Assembly: GCA_905214365.1 (NCBI GenBank)
Contig: CAJMMH010000102.1
Location: forward strand, 1-8,886
Length of the DNA: 8,886 nucleotides
Reading direction: 5' to 3'
From: an uncultured bacterium
GTDB lineage: Bacteria > Bacillota > Clostridia > Lachnospirales > Lachnospiraceae
The notes beneath the pieces are model-generated. The model had not been told where the DNA came from. It made no database searches and saw only the letters and a list, made by a program, of their open reading frames with translations. The translations under genes were made by a program, and so were the position numbers. Shown here piece after piece: positions 5,901 to 8,886 of this stretch. Every line of letters begins with the position of its first letter. Position 1 is the stretch's first letter.

Positions 5901-7269
5901 TAAAAGAACCGCAGCCGGAAGAACATGCCTCGTTCAGCTGTACACTGTCAATGGTCTGGTTCTTGATCCGGATGCACTTCATGTCCTGGCCGCCGATATC
6001 AAGGATGCAGTCAACGTCCGGCTGGAAAAACGCGGCTGCATAGTAGTGAGCAACAGTCTCTACCTCGCCTTCATCAAGCATCAGGGCAGCTTTGATCAGC
6101 GCTTCGCCGTATCCGGTGGAGCAGGAGTAGGCAATCTCTGCGTCTTCCGGAAGAATGTCATGGATTTCATGGATTGCGCGGACGGTCGTGGAAAGCGGGC
6201 TTCCGTTGTTGCTGTTATAAAAGGAATACAGAAGCGTGCCGTCCTCCGCGACGAGAGCCACCTTGGTTGTAGTGGAACCGGCGTCTACGCCGAGGAAACA
6301 TTTGCCGTGGTAATCAGTCAGTTCTGCCTTTTTCACAGTATGTATGGAGTGGCGATTCAGAAATGCCTGATATTCCGCTTCATCCTGGAACAGCGGCTCC
6401 ATGCGCTTGATTTCAAAATCCATGGAAACGCCTTTTTTCAGCTGACTGATCAGATCAGTAATCGGAACGGATTTCTGCTTTTTGCTGTTCATTGCAGCGC
6501 CGATTGCGGCAAACAGATGAGAGTGCTCCGGTGCAATGATTGCGTCACCGGTCAGATTTAGCGTACGGATAAACGCAGCACGGAGCTGATCGAGGAAATG
6601 GAGCGGACCGCCGAGGAACGCTACGTTTCCGCGGATCGGCTTTCCGCAGGCAAGACCGGAGATTGTCTGATTGACAACTGCCTGAAAGATGGAAGCGGAC
6701 AGATCCTCTTTAGAGGCGCCCTCGTTGATCAGAGGCTGGATATCGGTTTTGGCAAAAACGCCGCAGCGCGCGGCAATCGGGTAAATTGCCCGGTAATTTT
6801 TCGCATATTCATTCAGACCGGTAGCGTCTGTCTGAAGGAGGGAAGCCATCTGATCGATAAAGGAACCGGTACCGCCGGCGCAGATTCCGTTCATGCGCTG
6901 GTCAATTCCGTTGGTAAAATAAATGATCTTCGCGTCTTCGCCGCCGAGCTCAATTGCAACATCGGTCTGAGGAGCGTAATCCCTCAGGCTGGTGGCAACG
7001 GCAACAACTTCCTGAACGAAGTCAATGCCGAGACGGCCGGAAAGAGCAAGGCCGCCGGAACCGGTGATGGTTGGATACAGATCCATCGGACCAAGCTTGT
7101 CATATGCTTTCTGAAGCAGGGACGCGAGGGTTTCCTGAATGTTGGCAAAGTGCCGTTCGTAATCGGAGAAAACAATTGCCCCGTCCGGATCAAGAATGGC
7201 GATTTTAACCGTGGTAGAACCAATGTCAACTCCGAGGGTGTAACAGGTCTGCGTCTGCAGTGATGTCAT
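2992..7269 (-). CDS. Giant 2-hydroxyacyl-CoA dehydratase-family protein with tandem activase domains
   Basis: A 1425-residue fusion in the HgdC/HgdB (BadF/BadG activase plus dehydratase component) superfamily. Two ASKHA ATPase domains come first: phosphate motif GVDIGSTTVK (13-22) with Cys130 in CAGGTGSF and Cys169 in ARCGVF, then GVDAGSTTTK (327-336) with Cys449 in CSSGCGSF and Cys488 in TRCTVF. In the homodimeric HgdC activator equivalent cysteines of each subunit hold one [4Fe-4S] cluster at the interface; here one chain could form that interface. From ~585 follow cysteine-rich HgdB-like regions: Cys612/615/619 and Cys638, Cys728, Cys753, Cys770, Cys941, then Cys1065, Cys1100, Cys1355, Cys1361. 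By family it should couple ATP hydrolysis to low-potential electron transfer, cytoplasmic and oxygen-sensitive; its substrate is unknown, and no CoA-transferase gene is nearby. ATG 7269 is chosen because AAAGGAGAGG precedes it; the frame's longer start at 7515 coincides with the predicted transcription start. Confidence 0.9.
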   Translation of the reverse strand: MTSLQTQTCYTLGVDIGSTTVKIAILDPDGAIVFSDYERHFANIQETLASLLQKAYDKLGPMDLYPTITGSGGLALSGRLGIDFVQEVVAVATSLRDYAPQTDVAIELGGEDAKIIYFTNGIDQRMNGICAGGTGSFIDQMASLLQTDATGLNEYAKNYRAIYPIAARCGVFAKTDIQPLINEGASKEDLSASIFQAVVNQTISGLACGKPIRGNVAFLGGPLHFLDQLRAAFIRTLNLTGDAIIAPEHSHLFAAIGAAMNSKKQKSVPITDLISQLKKGVSMDFEIKRMEPLFQDEAEYQAFLNRHSIHTVKKAELTDYHGKCFLGVDAGSTTTKVALVAEDGTLLYSFYNSNNGSPLSTTVRAIHEIHDILPEDAEIAYSCSTGYGEALIKAALMLDEGEVETVAHYYAAAFFQPDVDCILDIGGQDMKCIRIKNQTIDSVQLNEACSSGCGSFIETFAKSLNYSVVDFAREALYAKNPIDLGTRCTVFMNSNVKQAQKEGATVADISAGLAYSVIKNALYKVIKINDASDLGKHVVVQGGTFYNDAILRSFERISGCEATRPDIAGIMGAFGAALVARERYQMAGCPKTTMLSLNDILTLQYTTKLTRCQGCTNHCLLTINRFSNGHQYIFGNRCERGLGRTKKKEEIPNLFEYKYKRIFDYEPLSEDEATRGTVGIARVLNMYENYPFWAVFFRQLKYRVVLSPTSSRKIYEMGIESIPSESECYPAKLAHGHIAWLIKEGVKFIFYPCIPYERTEFDTAQNHYNCPMVTSYAENIKNNVEELKSEHVTFMNPFLALTTEETALSRLVEEFGTLGIPEDEIRDAVHAGWAEMERCREDIRDKGEETLAWMKANHKRGIVLAGRPYHVDPEIHHGIPEMITSYGLAVLTEDSVSHLGHLDGRLIVMDQWMYHSRLYAAAQFVRTQDNLDLIQLNSFGCGLDAVTTDAVNDILTKSGKIYTVLKIDEVNNLGAARIRIRSLLSAIRVREQKHIERKVVSSAYNRKLFTKEMKKDYTILAPQMSPIHFDLLQAALQASGYHVEILKESRTAVDVGLKYVNNDACYPSLIVVGQIMDALLSGRYDLNKVAIFMTQTGGGCRASNYVGFIRRALEKAGMEQIPVISVNLSKLEANPGFTYTLPMAIRAIQAIVYGDVFMRTVYRMRPYEKVKGATDAIHEKWKRICIRDLQRTPSMTRFNKILRDMIRDFDRIEIDETLKKPRVGIVGEILVKFLPQANNHLVELLEREGAEAVMPDMLDFFLYCFYNSNFKADKLGMKSSTAKLCNAGIALLEYVRKAARKEFEKSKHFTPPAHITDLGRMADDFVSLGNQTGEGWFLTGEMLELIHSGVNNIVCTQPFGCLPNHIVGKGVIKELRHAYPNSNIIAVDYDPGASEVNQLNRIKLMLSTAQKNLEQQTAGQASDIS

Positions 7270-7514
7270 AAAAATCCTCTCCTTTAAATAAATAAGATCT
7301 TTTCGCGCGTCAGAGTTTGCAGCAGGCAGAAAAACGGACTGTGAAGAGCCATTGTACTGACTGAGGGATAGACGCTCAGAAAAAAGAAAAAAGCAAAACT
7401 GTTTTTGCACCGTAATGCATATCCGGAACAGATCGTTCCTGCTTGAACTATGTGAACAGGAGCGTGAAAAAGATTCCGGGAGTACATCAGAATAGAAATG
7501 CGCAATAAAACGCA
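7270..7514 (-). other. Long 5' leader of the activase/dehydratase-truA operon
   Basis: About 245 nt separate the predicted transcription start (~7514) from the start codon at 7269. In minus-strand order the leader shows a 4-bp hairpin at its extreme 5' end (7499-7502 with 7511-7514), competing pairings of GTTCC (7435-7439) with GGAAC (7425-7429) or of TCCTG (7437-7441) with CAGGA (7457-7461), a terminator-like hairpin (7380-7408), a small CTGAG/CTCAG hairpin (7361-7365 with 7375-7379), and the ribosome binding site. No T-box sequence or other known riboswitch motif is recognised, and no coding frame with a ribosome binding site is apparent. Confidence 0.4.
7380..7408 (-). terminator. Attenuator-like hairpin with T-tract in the operon leader
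   Basis: Read on the minus strand, GCAAAA (7408-7403) and TTTTGC (7398-7393) form a 6-bp stem with an ACAG loop, followed at once by a 13-nt T-tract interrupted by a single C (7392-7380). Position and T-tract match an intrinsic terminator inside the leader, but the stem has only two GC pairs, so termination would be weak or conditional. It might equally be a simple A/T-rich tract. Confidence 0.35.
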
Positions 7515-7518
7515 CATT

Positions 7519-7530
7519 ACAGTATACTGT
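7519..7530. promoter_or_regulatory. 12-bp palindrome over the minus promoter -10, possible operator
   Basis: ACAGTATACTGT is a perfect 12-bp palindrome that contains the -10 hexamer of the minus-strand promoter. A dimeric repressor bound here would block that promoter. No regulator gene is in the window, and the palindrome is short enough to be a coincidence. Confidence 0.3.
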
Positions 7531-7549
7531 TTTTTGCCGGGAAAATCAA
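7521..7549 (-). promoter_or_regulatory. Sigma-A promoter of the activase/dehydratase-truA operon
   Basis: On the minus strand TTGATT (7549-7544) precedes TATACT (7526-7521) by exactly 17 bp. The -10 matches consensus at 5 of 6 positions and the -35 at 4 of 6. The predicted start near 7514 excludes the upstream ATG at 7515 as the translation start of the large protein. Confidence 0.65.
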
Positions 7550-7582
7550 CAGAAACTGATATGGAATCTGAAAAACAGCCAG

Positions 7583-7594
7583 AAACACGCTCTA
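7583..7594. repeat. Isolated end of the TAGAGC-ended repeat
   Basis: AAACACGCTCTA is identical to the last 12 bp of the 95-bp repeat (2029-2040), and is followed by GGCA just as the minimal copy at 1520-1543 is. The remainder of an element is not recognisable to its left. It may be a decayed copy or a solo end; 12 bp alone is suggestive only because three other copies occur in this window. Confidence 0.4.
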
Positions 7595-7656
7595 GGCATG
7601 TGAAATTTTTGTCATAAAACGGCTGAAATACGGGACGCAAGGCCGCTAAAAAGCAT

Positions 7657-7685
7657 TTGACAAACTATGCGGAAAAAATTATACT
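7657..7685 (+). promoter_or_regulatory. Strong sigma-A promoter of the rhomboid-like gene
   Basis: A perfect -35 TTGACA (7657-7662) lies 17 bp before TATACT (7680-7685, 5 of 6 matches). Transcription would begin near 7692, leaving a 70-nt leader. It diverges from the minus-strand promoter at 7521-7549, with about 108 bp between the two -35 elements; that interval holds the isolated repeat end. Confidence 0.75.
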
Positions 7686-7727
7686 TACAGTGGGTTTTTT
7701 GGCGCGGTCATCGGGAAAACGACGCCG

Positions 7728-7745
7728 AAAATTCAGCGGAATTTT
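7728..7745 (+). other. Hairpin just upstream of the rhomboid-like gene's ribosome binding site
   Basis: AAAATTC (7728-7734) and GAATTTT (7739-7745) form a perfect 7-bp stem with an AGCG loop, ending 5 nt before AGGAGG (7751-7756). The right arm ends in four T, but the stem is AT-rich. It may tune translation or serve as a weak attenuator; a role is not shown. Confidence 0.3.
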
Positions 7746-7762
7746 AATACAGGAGGAATAGA

Positions 7763-8605
7763 ATGAAGTTTATCAACAAACTGGAGCAGAAGTTCGGGCG
7801 CTACGCGATTCCCAATCTGATGCTGTATGTGATTATCATTAATGCAGTAGGTTTCCTGATTTCACAGCTGCAGCCGCAGCTTCTGCTATATATCTGCTGG
7901 GATATGGAAGCGATTCTCCATGGGCAGATCTGGCGTCTGGTTACGTTTATGATGTTTCCGTTTGACAGTAATATGCTGTCGTTTCTGCTGTATGCGCTTG
8001 TGTATTATTCCATCGGCAATACACTGGAGCGTACCTGGGGAGCATTCCGGTTTAATCTGTATATTTTCACAGGTATTCTCGGCCACATCCTTGCCGGAGT
8101 TCTTCTCTATGCCATTTTCCGCATCAATCTGTATACGATGTCAACCAGCTATCTGAATATGTCTCTGTTTTTGGCGCTTGCCATGACCTACCCGGATTCC
8201 CAGTTCCTTCTGTTTTTCGTGATTCCGGTTAAAGCAAAGTGGATGGCTGCATTCAGTGCCGCGTTTCTGGTGGTGGAGGCAGTTCAGGGAGGTATTGTGA
8301 CAAGGGTTATGATTGTCATGTCACTGCTGAATTTCCTGCTGTATCTGGTTGTCAACCGCAATTCGTTCCACTACAATCCGAAGGATGTGCTTCGCCGCAA
8401 TGAATTTAAGCGGCGGATGAACCAGGGACCGGGCAAGGTGTCCGGAAAGCCGCTTCATAAGTGTACCGTCTGCGGAAGAACCGACAAGGATCATCCGGAA
8501 CTGGAATTCCGTTACTGCTCCAAGTGCGCAGGCGCATATGAGTACTGTAATGAGCATCTGTATACGCATATTCATATCAAAACGCCCGATCAGGCAAAGC
8601 AGTAA
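7763..8605 (+). CDS. Rhomboid-fold membrane protein, probably non-proteolytic, with C-terminal zinc tail
   Basis: A 280-residue integral membrane protein with about six hydrophobic segments (roughly 17-36, 69-88, 97-118, 131-154, 159-174, 181-197). Rhomboid features are present: GQIWRLVTFMM (54-64) and the loop GNTLERTWGAFRF (85-97) correspond to the WR and ExxxG elements of the family. However, the catalytic GxSG is replaced by NMSL (132-135, Ser134 without its glycines) and the last membrane segment, VMSLLNFLLYL, has no histidine, so the Ser-His dyad is missing. The expected role is binding or handling membrane proteins, not cleaving them; this is inference. The cytoplasmic tail has CxxC (234-237), CxxC (252-255), Cys262, His265, His269 and His271, a likely zinc-binding unit. 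The start is supported by AGGAGG 6 nt upstream. It stands alone behind its own promoter. Bases 8606-8668 after it show no convincing terminator. Confidence 0.8.
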   Translation: MKFINKLEQKFGRYAIPNLMLYVIIINAVGFLISQLQPQLLLYICWDMEAILHGQIWRLVTFMMFPFDSNMLSFLLYALVYYSIGNTLERTWGAFRFNLYIFTGILGHILAGVLLYAIFRINLYTMSTSYLNMSLFLALAMTYPDSQFLLFFVIPVKAKWMAAFSAAFLVVEAVQGGIVTRVMIVMSLLNFLLYLVVNRNSFHYNPKDVLRRNEFKRRMNQGPGKVSGKPLHKCTVCGRTDKDHPELEFRYCSKCAGAYEYCNEHLYTHIHIKTPDQAKQ

Positions 8606-8668
8606 CATTATGTACTTTCAGAGCCTTTTCTGTACTTGCTTTTATGGCTGATTTTCTGGCGGCTGGGC

Positions 8669-8719
8669 TAGAGCATGTCTGAAAAATCATTCCCGCAATC
8701 TGCACGCCCCAATTTGCGG
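8669..8719. repeat. Half copy of the 95-bp TAGAGC-ended repeat
   Basis: This stretch aligns with the left 50 bp of the repeat at 1946-2040 with 44 identities, one single-base gap and six differences, all transitions. One change turns the G-T pair of the core stem into a G-C pair (CCGCAA 8693-8698 with TTGCGG 8714-8719), so the fold is kept. Beyond 8719 similarity fades into a TTTTGC match and the right terminal repeat is absent. It lies in the leader or promoter region of pyk and could carry or disturb the signals of that gene. Confidence 0.65.
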
Positions 8720-8775
8720 TATCTTTTGCCCAGATTCCGATGGATACATTATTAAATATGGAGGATTTTATTTAT

Positions 8776-8886
8776 ATGAAGAAAACAAAGATTGTCTGCA
8801 CGATGGGACCGAATACCGATGACAGAGAGGTGATGGCGGCACTGATTAAGAACGGCATGAATGTTGCCCGCTTCAACTTTTCTCAC
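8776..8886 (+). CDS. pyk: Pyruvate kinase, N-terminal part (truncated by window end)
   Basis: The first 37 codons of pyruvate kinase, the glycolytic enzyme that transfers phosphate from phosphoenolpyruvate to ADP. The family opening is clear: TKIVCTMGP (4-12) followed by MNVARFNFSH (28-37), where the Arg and the NFSH segment belong to the first strand-helix units of the catalytic barrel and Asn/Ser bind the metal and substrate phosphate. The start ATG is preceded by GGAGG (8760-8764) with an 11-nt spacer, somewhat long. The frame is open to the window edge. No convincing promoter is seen in 8720-8760; the signal may lie further upstream or the gene may share the rhomboid-like transcript. Confidence 0.93.
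   Translation, partial: MKKTKIVCTMGPNTDDREVMAALIKNGMNVARFNFSH

Noticed and set aside
4639..6561. A 640-codon open frame on the plus strand, antisense to the large minus-strand gene
   Set aside because: It lies in exact codon register opposite the real gene. Its stops would need TTA, CTA or TCA codons in the sense gene, which that gene rarely uses. The translated sequence shows no recognisable domain, while the minus strand reads through known motifs throughout.
6598..7263. A 221-codon plus-strand frame antisense to the activase domain
   Set aside because: Same register shadow; the opposite strand carries the intact ATPase and cluster motifs.
7270..7515. An 82-residue N-terminal extension of the large protein from ATG 7515
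   Set aside because: The ATG coincides with the predicted transcription start, the extension has no family similarity, and a strong ribosome binding site marks ATG 7269.
7630..7648. String CGGGACGCAAGGCCGCTAA, resembling part of a c-di-GMP-I riboswitch
   Set aside because: The other conserved half (GGGCAAA-type segment) and the tetraloop receptor arm are absent, and it lies upstream of the plus-strand promoter, so it would not be in that transcript.
1..8886. CRISPR arrays, transposases, phage genes, tRNA or rRNA genes
   Set aside because: No regularly spaced direct repeats, no DDE or recombinase motifs and no cloverleaf-like conserved tRNA sequence were seen on either strand.

Overview
The window looks like a chromosomal segment of a Clostridia-class Firmicute, most likely a gut Lachnospiraceae. 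The reasons are the moderate GC content, strong GGAGG-type ribosome binding sites, near-consensus sigma-A promoters, an oxygen-sensitive-type activase/dehydratase iron-sulfur protein, pectin-sugar genes, and small dispersed intergenic palindromic repeats. This placement is an inference from gene content; no marker in the window fixes the genus.

Layout. (1) 1-1940, plus strand: a short pectin/rhamnose module. A leaderless (cytoplasmic) SGNH esterase of the rhamnogalacturonan acetylesterase type (235-1437) is followed by L-rhamnose mutarotase rhaM (1629-1940); each has its own plausible promoter. The esterase would remove acetyl groups from imported rhamnogalacturonan fragments, and the mutarotase would interconvert the anomers of the L-rhamnose released. 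(2) 1941-2218: a convergent intergenic region with two adjacent palindromic elements. One is a 95-bp MITE-like repeat with 17-bp perfect terminal inverted repeats; the other is a ~97-nt nested hairpin with 20-bp perfect arms that probably acts as a bidirectional terminator. (3) 7269-2219, minus strand: a two-gene operon. First comes a 1425-residue fusion of two HgdC-type ATPase/activase domains with two HgdB-like cysteine-rich domains (2-hydroxyacyl-CoA dehydratase / double-cubane-cluster superfamily, substrate unknown), then truA (tRNA pseudouridine synthase) 14 nt downstream. (4) 7270-7762: a divergent intergenic region with a strong minus-strand promoter, a long leader containing a terminator-like hairpin, and a strong plus-strand promoter. 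(5) 7763-8605, plus strand: a rhomboid-fold membrane protein that appears to have lost the protease active site and carries a C-terminal zinc-binding tail. (6) 8776-8886: the first 37 codons of pyruvate kinase, cut by the window edge.

The most unusual items are the family of TAGAGC-ended repeats (one full copy, one half copy, one minimal deletion form and one isolated end, all intergenic); the large activase/dehydratase fusion, in which both activase halves keep the cluster cysteines at identical spacing; and the apparent pseudo-rhomboid with a zinc tail. I see no CRISPR array, phage module, transposase gene, rRNA or tRNA. The very long plus-strand open frames across 3736-7263 are codon-bias shadows of the minus-strand gene.
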